From contig CAZFNI010000002.1 of assembly GCA_964520655.1 (NCBI GenBank), positions 124,001-188,000 on the forward strand: a DNA stretch of 64,000 bases, given 5' to 3'. The notes under the pieces are model-generated. The model saw only the letters and a list, made by a program, of their open reading frames with translations, ran no database searches and had not been told where the DNA came from. This document shows positions 40,377 to 49,370 of this stretch, in pieces. The stretch is from JACQQW01 sp964520655. GTDB taxonomy: Bacteria; Omnitrophota; Gorgyraeia; Zapsychrales; Fredricksoniimonadaceae. Position numbers and translations under genes: made by a program. The first letter of the stretch is position 1, and every line of letters starts with the position of its first letter.

Positions 40377-41363
40377 CTACTGATTGATGCGGGCATTGCG
40401 GATAACGGCATTCTTGATGACAGCCCCGCTGCGGTAAAGATCTGCGATCTCCTGAGCACTTAAGGCTCGATTATAGATGCGAATATCATCGAGATTTCCT
40501 GAAAAATACTCATTTGATTGAGCAGAGTTTGACCCTAAATAAACACTGACTGACGTGCTCGGAGAACTGCTTAATGAAGATAATGCCGGCGACTCTACTT
40601 GATTATCCAAATAAATACTGAGTGTTGGTGACGTTACGTCCCCTCCTACAACAACCGCAAAAAAATGCCAAACATTCAAAGAAGGCGTGAACGTACCAAC
40701 ATGCTGAAACAGTCCACCCGAAGTAGCGGCATAATATTGCAAAACACCGTTATCTATTCTTACTAATTTAAGTAAATTATGTCCTGAAGTCGCAAAATAC
40801 TGACCAAAAATAGTTTGTAAAGAAGGAGATGATGATGTCTTGAAGAACCAACCCGATATCGTTAACGGCACTTGCAAGGTATTGAAAGTAGTGGAAGCCC
40901 CCAAATTCACATATCGATTTGCAGCGCCGTCAAAACCTATACACCCTCCTCTTTTACAGTTAGACAGCCATGTAGGAGCATTGACAAATGATCCATTATT
41001 ATTGTTCCCGCTCCAATCAATCACTGTGGTTCCAGACCCTTCATTGAATTTCCACCACCCCACTAAGCCATTCCTTAAGTCCGCATTTGCTGGATCAGAG
41101 AACCCTGCAATAAGCAACAACATCAGCACTTTGATGGCCAAGGCATGGATAGTGCTCTTAATAGGATCTAAAGCCTTATAGATCATTCTATGTTTTTCTA
41201 GATGGGACTTACCGTCGAACACCGAACTCTTGATCGTCACTCGAAAATGGCTGCCTTGCTTAGCTCCGGCGTGTCCGATATGTTTATGGGAATCATCCAC
41301 GACTTCAAGAAGATCCGGTGAGAAAGCATCGGTTAAGAGGGCTTTAATCTTTGTTTTGCTCAT
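40377..41363 (-). CDS. BolA domain fused to a LamG-like exported domain
   Basis: 328 residues. Residues 1-79 are a typical BolA: LLEVVDDSHKHIGHAGAKQG, SHFRVTIKSSVFDGKSHLEK and TIHALAIKV. At residue 80 the BolA C-terminal helix is replaced by a hydrophobic stretch MLLLIAGFSDPANA that reads like the end of a signal peptide, followed by a LamG/concanavalin-like domain (LVGWWKFNEGSGTTVIDWSG ... SGNLDDIRIYNRALSAQEIA). No Shine-Dalgarno precedes the internal ATG at residue 81. BolA proteins work in the cytoplasm with Grx4; LamG proteins are exported. It is divergent from gshA with 27 bp between starts. Confidence 0.8.
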   Translation of the reverse strand: MSKTKIKALLTDAFSPDLLEVVDDSHKHIGHAGAKQGSHFRVTIKSSVFDGKSHLEKHRMIYKALDPIKSTIHALAIKVLMLLLIAGFSDPANADLRNGLVGWWKFNEGSGTTVIDWSGNNNNGSFVNAPTWLSNCKRGGCIGFDGAANRYVNLGASTTFNTLQVPLTISGWFFKTSSSPSLQTIFGQYFATSGHNLLKLVRIDNGVLQYYAATSGGLFQHVGTFTPSLNVWHFFAVVVGGDVTSPTLSIYLDNQVESPALSSLSSSPSTSVSVYLGSNSAQSNEYFSGNLDDIRIYNRALSAQEIADLYRSGAVIKNAVIRNARINQ

Positions 41364-41390
41364 AATTGAAAATTATTGTACCATAGCGCT

Positions 41391-42683
41391 ATGAACAAGG
41401 CACTGTCCATCAATAATTTCTCCGGGAATTTATGTGTTTCCTGCATCCAGGCCAAGCTGCACCAGGTCAATGAATGGCTGTTGAATTACGAACAGAAATT
41501 CACGCCGCTCTATACGTCGGTAGATGTCCGCGATGCCGGTTTTAAGATCGCGGTTGTGGACACTAATTTATTCCCTGCTGGATTCAATAATCTCTGTGAA
41601 CATGGGCTTGAAGATGCCGTCACATTGATGAAGATCGCCATTAAAAAGCGCGTGCCGGAAGCAAAACATATTTTGATCGCGGCGGAAGAACATACCCGCA
41701 ATACCTGGTACTTAGAAAACATCCGTATCTTGCAGGACATCATTACTAAAGCCGGTTTTACCGCAACCATTGCCACCTTTTTTAATGAACAGCCGACGTT
41801 TTGCGAACAGGCGGCGCATGCCATGGAATTCCAGACGGCAACGGGTCAAAGCGTCAAGCTGCATTGTTTCAAACGCATCCTTGATCAGATCAAGAAGAAT
41901 GAAATATCGATCGATCTGATCGTCATGAATAATGACTTAACCGCAGGGATCCCTGAAGACTTAAAGAAAACGAATATCCCAGCCTTCCCTTCCATGCACG
42001 CAGGCTGGCACGCACGCCACAAATCTGAACATTTCAAACATGCTAATCAATTGATCAGTGAATTCGCTTCGATCGTTGGTATTGATCCCTGGCAATTCTC
42101 TTGCTTATACGCGCTGGAAGAAAATGTAGACACAAGCAATATTGACGACCTCAAACGTCTATATCATACAGGGCAAAAACTGTTCAATGACATCGCCGCA
42201 AAATACAAAGAACACAACATCAGCGAGAAACCATTTATTTTTATCAAATCTGATTCCGGCACCTACGGCATCGGTGTCATCCCTATTGAAGATCCACAGC
42301 AGATCCTGGATCTCAACAGTCGCAAGCGAAAAGACCTGATGCGCGGTAAAGGCGGCGATGTGGTCGATCGTTTCCTGCTGCAGGAAGGCGTTCCCACCAT
42401 CCATTCAATAGCAGATCTGCCTTCAGAAGCCTGTTTATACCACATTGATAATGATTGTATTGGTGGATTCTATCGCACCCATAGTTCAAAGAACTCTCGA
42501 GAAAGCCTCAATTCACCTGGCGGGATGGCTTTCCAAAAAATGTGTCCGCATTTGGACAAATACGGACAAGACTGCGGGATCGAACATAATCTGAACATCT
42601 TTGACATTTACCGCATTTTGGGCCGCATTGCAGGCATCGCTGCTGCCAAAGAAATCGTTGAATTAGGAGGAACAGTACGATGA
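41391..42683 (+). CDS. gshA: Glutamate-cysteine ligase (TIGR02049-like)
   Basis: 430 residues with the pattern of the glutamate-cysteine ligase type first noted in Acidithiobacillus: DVRDAGFKIAVVDTNLFPAG, FPSMHAGWHARHKSEHF, FIKSDSGTYGIGVIPI (ATP-grasp loop) and LNSPGGMAFQKMC. The ATG at 41391 is preferred over a TTG five codons upstream; neither has a Shine-Dalgarno, and a weak TTGTTT-17-TATTGT (41351-41379) suggests a near-leaderless start. First gene of the glutathione operon. Confidence 0.88.
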   Translation: MNKALSINNFSGNLCVSCIQAKLHQVNEWLLNYEQKFTPLYTSVDVRDAGFKIAVVDTNLFPAGFNNLCEHGLEDAVTLMKIAIKKRVPEAKHILIAAEEHTRNTWYLENIRILQDIITKAGFTATIATFFNEQPTFCEQAAHAMEFQTATGQSVKLHCFKRILDQIKKNEISIDLIVMNNDLTAGIPEDLKKTNIPAFPSMHAGWHARHKSEHFKHANQLISEFASIVGIDPWQFSCLYALEENVDTSNIDDLKRLYHTGQKLFNDIAAKYKEHNISEKPFIFIKSDSGTYGIGVIPIEDPQQILDLNSRKRKDLMRGKGGDVVDRFLLQEGVPTIHSIADLPSEACLYHIDNDCIGGFYRTHSSKNSRESLNSPGGMAFQKMCPHLDKYGQDCGIEHNLNIFDIYRILGRIAGIAAAKEIVELGGTVR

Positions 42684-43615
42684 AATTCCTGTTTTTGATG
42701 GATCCCCTGGAAACAGTAGTTTTCGAAAAAGATACTACCTTTATGCTCATGTGCGGAGCACACGAAAGAGGCCATGAAGTCTATTATCTTCCTAAAGACG
42801 GCATCAGCTTGATCGAAGGTAAACTATTCTTTAATGTGACCCAGGTCATCCCGCAAAGGATCGCTCACGAACCATTCCAGGAAGGCCGTTCATTTCTGCT
42901 TAACCAAAAAGATGTAGATGCTTTGTTCATCCGCCCAGACCCGCCGTTTGATGAACAATATTTGCTCAACACCTGGCTTTTGGACCATTTACCCAAACGC
43001 GTTGCGGTGATCAATAACCCTAACGGCATCCGCACGGTCAATGAAAAGATCTGGTCGTCGCAATTCACGAACCTTGTGCCGCCGACGATCATCTCCTCGT
43101 CCAAAGAAGACTTGAGCGCTTTTATCCAAAAACACCGTAATATCATTGCAAAGCCGACCAACGCGTTTGGCGGGCAATCCGTTTTTCATGTGGAATACGG
43201 CCACACCAATACCAACGTGATCATTGAAACGTTAAGCAAAGGCTACAACCAGCCTATCATCCTGCAAAAATATGTCCCTGAATCAAAAAAGGGTGACAAA
43301 CGCATCCTTTTACTTTATGGGGAGATCTTAGGTGCTGTTTTAAGAGTGCACGGCAAAGGCGAGCATCGCAATAATTTTTATGCTGGCGGTTCAGCCGAAA
43401 GAACCACTATCACTGCCCGAGATAAAAAGATCGTGACCGCACTCAAACCGTATTTAAGAACATTGGGACTGCATTTTGTCGGGATCGATATTTTGGGGGA
43501 TTATCTCATTGAAGTCAATGTGACGTCTCCCACCTGTCTTCAGGAAATGAACAGGCTCTATGATGTCAACCTGGAACAAAAAGTCATTGCTTTTGCCGAA
43601 AAATTGGTAAAATAG
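42680..43615 (+). CDS. gshB: Glutathione synthetase
   Basis: 311 residues, ATP-grasp. Start MKFLFLMDPLETVVFEKDTT; ATP and Mg motifs include IAKPTNAFGGQSVFHV, GDKRILLLYGEILGAVLRV, and the distal EVNVTSPTCLQEMNRL. It joins gamma-Glu-Cys to Gly. The ATG overlaps the gshA stop (ATGA) so stoichiometry is coupled. It is slightly larger than half of E. coli GshB proteins but with the same motif order. Confidence 0.92.
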   Translation: MKFLFLMDPLETVVFEKDTTFMLMCGAHERGHEVYYLPKDGISLIEGKLFFNVTQVIPQRIAHEPFQEGRSFLLNQKDVDALFIRPDPPFDEQYLLNTWLLDHLPKRVAVINNPNGIRTVNEKIWSSQFTNLVPPTIISSSKEDLSAFIQKHRNIIAKPTNAFGGQSVFHVEYGHTNTNVIIETLSKGYNQPIILQKYVPESKKGDKRILLLYGEILGAVLRVHGKGEHRNNFYAGGSAERTTITARDKKIVTALKPYLRTLGLHFVGIDILGDYLIEVNVTSPTCLQEMNRLYDVNLEQKVIAFAEKLVK

Positions 43616-43622
43616 TCCGCTT

Positions 43623-43859
43623 ATGGAACTGACATTATACCATTTTGAATCTTGTCCCTACTGCCGGCGTGTCCGGGATTTCATGACATCGAACAATATC
43701 ACGATCCCTATGAAGGACACCCAAAAAGATACTAGGAACCGCGAGGAGTTGCTCAAGATCGGCGGAAAATCACAGGTTCCCTGCCTGGTCATTAACGGCA
43801 AGGCTCTTTACGAATCTTTAGACATCATCGACTGGTTAAAGAATAATTACAAAAAATGA
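43623..43859 (+). CDS. Dithiol glutaredoxin
   Basis: 78 residues: ELTLYHFESCPYCRRVRDFM has the CPYC active site, SQVPCLVINGKALYESLDII carries the cis-Pro and GSH-binding end. It would use GSH made by the two upstream genes to reduce disulfides. The stop overlaps the next start (ATGA). Confidence 0.9.
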   Translation: MELTLYHFESCPYCRRVRDFMTSNNITIPMKDTQKDTRNREELLKIGGKSQVPCLVINGKALYESLDIIDWLKNNYKK

Positions 43860-44113
43860 CCCTGACAGAGATCCAACAAAAAATTCAAACAGCCATACCA
43901 GATGCCGAGGTTCACGTCCTTGATCCGATGCAGGACGGTCAGCACCTTCAAGCATTGGTCATCTCCCCTGTATTTGCCGGTTTGCCGGTTTTCAAACAAC
44001 AACAAATGGTCATGGCCGCGGTCAAGGACATCTTCACCGTTGTCCATGCCCTTGGCCTGAAAACATTCACGCCTGAAAAATGGCAGGAGGTTAAACACAA
44101 TTATGTTAACTGA
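43856..44113 (+). CDS. BolA/IbaG-family protein
   Basis: 85 residues with the BolA fold: EIQQKIQTAIPDAEVHVLDP, then LQALVISPVFAGLPVFKQQQ, and VHALGLKTFTPEKW at the C-terminus, which is the ordinary BolA ending. BolA and monothiol glutaredoxins share a [2Fe-2S] cluster; grxD lies immediately downstream with an 11-bp overlap, so the pair is expected to work together. This is the second BolA in the locus. Confidence 0.88.
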   Translation: MTLTEIQQKIQTAIPDAEVHVLDPMQDGQHLQALVISPVFAGLPVFKQQQMVMAAVKDIFTVVHALGLKTFTPEKWQEVKHNYVN

Positions 44114-44414
44114 TCAAATGCGCGCGGATATTGAAAAGACGGTCAAAACCAACAAAGTCGTGATCTATATGAAGGGCACCCAAAACCAGCCCATGTGCGG
44201 CTTTTCCGGACGCGCAGTGCAGATCCTGCAGTCGTATGGAGCCCCTATCAAAGACTTCAACATCCTCGCGGATGAAAATCTCCGTCAGGGCATCAAAGAA
44301 TTCACCAATTGGCCGACCCTTCCCCAGATCTTTATCAACGGAGAATTCATCGGCGGCTGCGATATCATCAGCGAAATGCACGAGAACGGCGAGTTAAAAA
44401 GCCTTTTTAGCTAA
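44103..44414 (+). CDS. grxD: Monothiol glutaredoxin Grx4
   Basis: 103 residues. The family signature is VVIYMKGTQNQPMCGFSGRA with the CGFS site, then NWPTLPQIFINGEFIGGCDI. CGFS glutaredoxins bind a shared [2Fe-2S] cluster with GSH and deliver or regulate it with BolA. Last gene of the glutathione operon; it meets the pilin operon tail to tail 11 bp away. Confidence 0.93.
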   Translation: MLTDQMRADIEKTVKTNKVVIYMKGTQNQPMCGFSGRAVQILQSYGAPIKDFNILADENLRQGIKEFTNWPTLPQIFINGEFIGGCDIISEMHENGELKSLFS

Positions 44415-44425
44415 TTCAAATAACG

Positions 44426-45670
44426 CTAGATCTCTTGCCAGTTGCTTGTGATAGCATTTTCGAAAGGATTGGAAAGGGTAGCTAACGCTTGGTCATAATG
44501 CACTTCCCCATTATTCGATAAATTAACGGTTTTTCCAACTACTGCCCCATAGAACGCGTCATTATTGGACAAGGTGATGTTTGTTTGCGGCGCATAGATC
44601 CCAGCATAGGTCGTCCCATTATTCGAGATCACCACTCCATTAGAACCAGTATACGTACTGTAAATGTTGAATTTTGACGGCAAATGAGATGCCGAATTAA
44701 AAAGCACATTGTTATCCGCTGATAAGACCCCATCTACATAAAGAGTTAAGTTCGCGCCACTGGCAATATTAATATTGACATTGTTCTGAGTAGTCAGCGC
44801 CGTCGCACCCGTTAAATACAGACGGACATTACCATTTATGTTCAATATGGCATTATTATGGAGATCTAGTTTAGTATATTTGTAATCACCGCTATTTAAT
44901 GTTCCTGTCGCATTATTGCCTAATGAATACGTACCTCCGCTGCTTAAACTAGTTAACGAAGATGGAACCACCACCGCTGGCAAGGCCACGCTATTCGTAT
45001 GCGTTGTCGTTCCCGACACCGTCGACCCATTGTCCATGATAACTGTGCCGCCGACTCCCGTTGAAAGATTCCCCTGTACAGTGGCGTTATTATTGATATT
45101 AATAATCCCCGCTGATGTTCCGTTCGTGCCCACATTACCATTGGAAAGGATGTTGGCTCCGCCATAATTCCCCACAGATGAGTCAAAAGAATCAACAAGA
45201 GCATTATTTGATAACGTAACTTGACCTTGAGCAAAAATACCATGGTCGAAGATTTGCGGACGGCCTATGGTGGCTTGGATCCTCCGTTGAATCTTTGAAG
45301 CAGATGAACGGCTGGGCACATAGCCTGTTGTTTGGGCGGTTGTATTGGTGCTATCGAGCGTCGCATCGTAGTCACCATAAGTAGCCAGTGTGGCGGAAAC
45401 TTTTTTATTTCCAGTCCCACAGGACGTACAGCTGGAACACGCAACGCCTGAGGTTTCATTGACCATTCCCGCACAATTATTAGTGTTGTATTCATATAAT
45501 ACTTTATTCAACCCCGCTTCCGCAACCCACATGGCAGAAGTGCTGTTAGCAGAACGCATAGAAACTTTTCGCTCATTGGCGCCGCGCATCAGGATCGCCG
45601 CCCCCAACGCCGTCAGCACCAAAATGACCAAAAACGCGATGATAATGGATCCTTGGGTATTGTTATTCAT
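44426..45670 (-). CDS. PilX-like minor prepilin with Asn-rich repeats
   Basis: 414 residues. N-terminus GSIIIAFLVILVLTALGAAI is the PilX_N type (after NNNTQGS), then AEAGLNKVLYEY as in PilX. The C-terminal two thirds is a repetitive Asn/Gly/Thr-rich beta region (ALVDSFDSSVGNYGG, NNATVQGNL, SNNDAFYGAVVG), like a small beta-solenoid adhesin. A CSSCTSCG cysteine group sits after residue 70. Overlaps the preceding prepilin by 8 bp. Confidence 0.78.
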   Translation of the reverse strand: MNNNTQGSIIIAFLVILVLTALGAAILMRGANERKVSMRSANSTSAMWVAEAGLNKVLYEYNTNNCAGMVNETSGVACSSCTSCGTGNKKVSATLATYGDYDATLDSTNTTAQTTGYVPSRSSASKIQRRIQATIGRPQIFDHGIFAQGQVTLSNNALVDSFDSSVGNYGGANILSNGNVGTNGTSAGIININNNATVQGNLSTGVGGTVIMDNGSTVSGTTTHTNSVALPAVVVPSSLTSLSSGGTYSLGNNATGTLNSGDYKYTKLDLHNNAILNINGNVRLYLTGATALTTQNNVNINIASGANLTLYVDGVLSADNNVLFNSASHLPSKFNIYSTYTGSNGVVISNNGTTYAGIYAPQTNITLSNNDAFYGAVVGKTVNLSNNGEVHYDQALATLSNPFENAITSNWQEI

Positions 45671-46130
45671 TACGCAGCCTCGTTCTTTCCGTCAGTAGAA
45701 ATGACACCGTCCTGTTATAACTTGTTTTATCTGCCCGTATTTGCACCTGCAGCAAGGAACCATTAAGCGTGAACTTTAAATAGCCAATATTACTGGCGAT
45801 CTTCTTCATTGTTCCCGCCGGATACTCTCTGATCAAGTTCGTCCCGCTTAAATAATACTGGATATTCGTCGCTGTTGGGATCGTGACCGCCAGTTTGTCA
45901 TTGGTTGTCCCGCCGTAGTTGGCCGTGATCACCTGTGATGAGGCCTGACGAAGCTCCCGGCACATCCGATCCGCCGCCGCCCTGGACTGCTGCTGCATAT
46001 CAAGCAAAGTCATGTTCTTTGTGAAGATCGAGTTGCCAACTTGAAAAACGCCGTAGACCCCTAAACATATCATCGTCAATAGGCTTAAACTGACCATTAA
46101 CTCCACTAATGTATAAGCGTTTTTTTTCAT
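45663..46130 (-). CDS. Prepilin-like protein (PilW/GspJ type)
   Basis: 155 residues. The N-terminus AYTLVELMVSLSLLTMICLG is a type IV pilin/pseudopilin motif, though the canonical Gly before the cleaved Phe is replaced by Ala-Tyr, so processing may be altered. The rest has a GspJ-like pattern (AADRMCRELRQASSQV). It overlaps the upstream prepilin by 4 bp. Confidence 0.75.
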   Translation of the reverse strand: MKKNAYTLVELMVSLSLLTMICLGVYGVFQVGNSIFTKNMTLLDMQQQSRAAADRMCRELRQASSQVITANYGGTTNDKLAVTIPTATNIQYYLSGTNLIREYPAGTMKKIASNIGYLKFTLNGSLLQVQIRADKTSYNRTVSFLLTERTRLRNE

Positions 46131-46540
46131 CCCGATATCATTGTCTGCAGCGACTTTGACTGACTCCTTCCTGAAGAATCATTCCAGCTGACTGTCACCG
46201 TGACCGTGACCGGATTATTACCACTGGATGAACTGCTGATACTTTCATTCTTTAAAGCACTAAGACCATTGGATGTCACGGACGCTGTATTCCAAGTCCA
46301 GGTGCCTGCCCCGATATCGGAAGACAGATTAGAAAACGCCACATTTTTTATGCCCTCCATGACAAATTCCGCGTGCGATACGGCAACAGTCAAATTACGG
46401 CATTCTTCCTCAAGACGGCCATTATTCAAAAACAAGACCAGCATCACAGACAATGCATAGCCTAAAATTGCCGCTGTCAACAACAGCTCTGCCAAAGAAA
46501 ATCCGCACTTGCTTTTCCTTAATTTCCTGTAAAAAATCAT
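46127..46540 (-). CDS. Prepilin-like protein (PilV/GspI type)
   Basis: 137 residues with KCGFSLAELLLTAAILGYAL: Gly-Phe cleavage site, Glu at +5, and the hydrophobic N-terminal helix. GGAG lies 6 bp before the ATG. First of three minor prepilin genes on the minus strand; no pilus motor genes are present in the window. Confidence 0.75.
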   Translation of the reverse strand: MIFYRKLRKSKCGFSLAELLLTAAILGYALSVMLVLFLNNGRLEEECRNLTVAVSHAEFVMEGIKNVAFSNLSSDIGAGTWTWNTASVTSNGLSALKNESISSSSSGNNPVTVTVTVSWNDSSGRSQSKSLQTMISG

Positions 46541-46708
46541 CTAACTCCTTTCATACATACCCCTTATAAAATATAACCTATCTAGTGAAAAATACAATGC
46601 GAGAAAACGCTATTTTAAAGACTTTGTTGAATATAAAATATCTGGTCTGATTCATATATTTATGATAAAATTTGCCCTTTCAATGGACTGACAACTTAAG
46701 GACTTTTT

Positions 46709-48433
46709 ATGTCTACAAAACCAAAAAAGCAGATCAACGGCGCGCAGGCCTTAGTGGCGTGCCTTGAGAATTTCGGCGTGGAATACATCTGGGGACTTTC
46801 CGGCGGAGCCGCCATCCCCATCTTTGACGCTTTGGTCGGATCAAAGATCAAATTGATCTTGACCCGCCACGAACAAGGAGCAACCCATATCGCGGACGGT
46901 TATGCGCGGGTCAGCGGCAAGCCGGGTGTTGTGCTGGTGACCTCTGGTCCAGGCGCGACCAACACAGTGACCGGGATCATGACCGCGATGATGGATTCAG
47001 TGCCCATGATCGTTTTGACAGGCCAGACCATCAGCTCCATGCTTGGCAAAGACGCTTTTCAGGAATCAGACATTGTGGGCATCTCCATGCCTGTGGTCAA
47101 GCACAGCTACTTGGTCAAGAATACCAACGATATCCCGCGGATCATCAAAGAAGCCTGGGAAATTTGCCAAACCGGCAGACCTGGTCCTGTGCTCATTGAC
47201 CTGCCCAAGGACATCACCTCCGGTGTTTTTACCGCTGAAACCCTTGATCCTCAAACGGATATCCCCGGCTACACCACACCGGGCAAAGCCAATAAATCTG
47301 ATATCGCCAAAATGGCGAAATTATTCAAAGGCTCCAAAAAACCGCTATTGCTCGTTGGGCATGGGGCTGTGATCGCCAAAGCCGGCGACGCTGTCAAAAA
47401 ACTGGCGGAAAAACTGCGCGCTCCCGTGACCAATACGCTTTTAGGAAAAGGCGAATTCCCTGAAACACATCATTTATCTTTAGGCATGCTCGGCATGCAT
47501 GGAACAGCCTATGCCAATAAAGCGCTGGTCAACTGCGACCTGATATTATCCATCGGTTCCCGCTGGGATGACCGCATCAACGGTAATAATAACGAATTTT
47601 GCGTGAACGCGAAAAAGCTCCATATAGACATTGACTTTGCCGAGATCAATAAGATCGTCAAACCCGATGCCTGGGTCGTAGGCAATGCTAAAGAAGTGTT
47701 AGAAGAGTTGGTGAAGCTCGTTGAACCGCTAGACACGGCTGATTGGCTCAAAGAGCTGGAATTCTATAAAAAAGAATACCCTCTCAAATATTCTAATGCC
47801 AAAGGTTTGACCGCTCAGCAGGTGATTGATACCTGCTATAAAGAAAGCCGCGGCCAAGCGATCGTGACGACAGATGTCGGCCAGCATCAAATGTGGGCCG
47901 CGCAATTTTATTTATCTGATAAAGGAAATCACTGGATATCATCTGGCGGTGCCGGAACCATGGGCTACGGATTCCCCGCGGCTCTTGGTGCTCAATTCGC
48001 TGATCCAAAAGCGCTGGTGGTGGCGATCGTTGGAGACGGTGGCTTTCAGATGACACTGTTTGAATTGTCGACCATGTTCATCCATAAACTTCCTGTTAAA
48101 ATACTCATCATCGATAATAAATATCTGGGGATGGTGCGCCAATGGCAGGAGCTTTTCTTTGACAACCGCCTCTCAGGGGTCGATTTGGAAGGAAACCCGG
48201 ATTTCGTGAAGCTGGCAGAAGCCTACGGCATCAAAGGCTTCCACATCAACAATCCAGAGCATTGCGCTGCTGTCATGCGCGAGGCATTGAATTACCCAGG
48301 CCCCTGCCTTATCCATGCGGAGGTCATCAAAGAAGACAACGTCTTTCCAATGGTTCCGGCAGGTAAATCCGCGCACCATATGATCATTGAAAAACCGACG
48401 CAAAAAATGGAAAAACCGACAGGCTCAACTTAA
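46709..48433 (+). CDS. ilvB: Acetolactate synthase large subunit
   Basis: 574 residues. The three domains are visible: catalytic Glu motif TRHEQGATHIADGYARVSGK, FAD/central domain (RSWDDRINGN as SRWDDRINGN), and TPP domain GDGGFQMTLFELSTMFIHKL with NKYLGMVRQWQELFF. It condenses pyruvate to acetolactate in branched-chain amino acid synthesis. AAGGAC precedes the ATG. Followed by ilvN after 11 bp. Confidence 0.95.
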   Translation: MSTKPKKQINGAQALVACLENFGVEYIWGLSGGAAIPIFDALVGSKIKLILTRHEQGATHIADGYARVSGKPGVVLVTSGPGATNTVTGIMTAMMDSVPMIVLTGQTISSMLGKDAFQESDIVGISMPVVKHSYLVKNTNDIPRIIKEAWEICQTGRPGPVLIDLPKDITSGVFTAETLDPQTDIPGYTTPGKANKSDIAKMAKLFKGSKKPLLLVGHGAVIAKAGDAVKKLAEKLRAPVTNTLLGKGEFPETHHLSLGMLGMHGTAYANKALVNCDLILSIGSRWDDRINGNNNEFCVNAKKLHIDIDFAEINKIVKPDAWVVGNAKEVLEELVKLVEPLDTADWLKELEFYKKEYPLKYSNAKGLTAQQVIDTCYKESRGQAIVTTDVGQHQMWAAQFYLSDKGNHWISSGGAGTMGYGFPAALGAQFADPKALVVAIVGDGGFQMTLFELSTMFIHKLPVKILIIDNKYLGMVRQWQELFFDNRLSGVDLEGNPDFVKLAEAYGIKGFHINNPEHCAAVMREALNYPGPCLIHAEVIKEDNVFPMVPAGKSAHHMIIEKPTQKMEKPTGST

Positions 48434-48444
48434 AGAAGGTTCCT

Positions 48445-48945
48445 ATGACAATACCCACTGTCCCTACACATACGATCAGCGTTCTTGTTGCTAATAAACC
48501 AGGCGTCCTGGTACGCATCGCACTTGTTTTCGCCCGTCGTGGCTATAACATTGACTCCCTGGTCGTGTCTCCGACGATCAACCCGAAATTCTCTCGCATG
48601 ACCATCACAGCCAAAGGCGACCTGGAAACGCTCGACCAGATCATTAAAAATGTTGGCAAGCTCATTGATGTTATCCATTGCGGGGAGCATGACGCGACGC
48701 ATTCGATCGAAAAAGAATTAGCATTGCTTAAAGTAAAGGCGACGCCCAGCGTCAAGACTTTCATCAGCAAATACACCCGTAAATTCCGCATCAAGGTCGA
48801 CGACACCTCTGAAGGGTTTTATGTCATTGAACAAACAGGGACAACTTCAGAACTCAATGAATTTGAATCGGTGATGAAGAAATACACGGTCGAGATGGTG
48901 CGCACCGGCAAGGTACTGATCACTAAAGGCAAAGAAAAGACCTAA
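48445..48945 (+). CDS. ilvN: Acetolactate synthase regulatory subunit
   Basis: 166 residues, the long IlvH-type. N-terminal ACT domain THTISVLVANKPGVLVRIAL and FARRGYNIDSLVV, then the C-terminal regulatory domain (ELALLKVKATPSVKTFISKY). It confers valine feedback. AAGGTTC lies before the ATG. Meets the 48949 gene tail to tail with 3 bp between. Confidence 0.94.
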   Translation: MTIPTVPTHTISVLVANKPGVLVRIALVFARRGYNIDSLVVSPTINPKFSRMTITAKGDLETLDQIIKNVGKLIDVIHCGEHDATHSIEKELALLKVKATPSVKTFISKYTRKFRIKVDDTSEGFYVIEQTGTTSELNEFESVMKKYTVEMVRTGKVLITKGKEKT

Positions 48946-48948
48946 GTC

Positions 48949-49359
48949 TTATTCATTGAGATGGCAGGCGGTGATCGGCGGCAGATCTTTGGGCGGCAAG
49001 ATCACTTCATAAATATCGATATGGTCTTCCGTGACCTCGATCGATGATATCAAACAACGCTCTCTATCAACGCTTGGATGGTCGATCCCTAAATATTGAG
49101 CGATCCCGGACTTTAATGCGTCCAACTCCAGATATAGAATAAATGACTGCTCACCTTCCGCCGCGTTCAACGCGGATCGAACCATGGAAAAATCCAGATC
49201 AAGGACCCACTCAAGCGTTTTTCCTTTACAGAATCCCTTCAATCCTGTATCAGCCTCGATAGTGCTGGAACAAGAGATCTTGGAAAAATCAAAACTTAAT
49301 AATGTTTCATCAGGATTTAAACGGATATTTAGCCCGGATGAGCTGTCTTGACATGGCAT
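48949..49359 (-). CDS. Hypothetical protein
   Basis: 136 residues, acidic, beta-rich (NIRLNPDETLLSFDFSKISC, SFILYLELDALKSGIAQYLG, IDIYEVILPPKDLPPITACH). It has four scattered cysteines and no signal peptide. No family is recognised. Last gene of the five-gene minus-strand operon, 11 bp after the coiled-coil gene. Confidence 0.6.
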   Translation of the reverse strand: MPCQDSSSGLNIRLNPDETLLSFDFSKISCSSTIEADTGLKGFCKGKTLEWVLDLDFSMVRSALNAAEGEQSFILYLELDALKSGIAQYLGIDHPSVDRERCLISSIEVTEDHIDIYEVILPPKDLPPITACHLNE

Positions 49360-49370
49360 ATGAGGAAAAC

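Noticed and set aside
41376..41390. TTG start for gshA five codons upstream
   Set aside because: It adds residues outside the family core and has no ribosome-binding site; ATG 41391 fits better, although it also lacks one.
46541..46708. Riboswitch or attenuator leader before ilvB
   Set aside because: The gap is only 168 bp and shows no leader peptide rich in branched-chain codons and no strong hairpin with a T-run.
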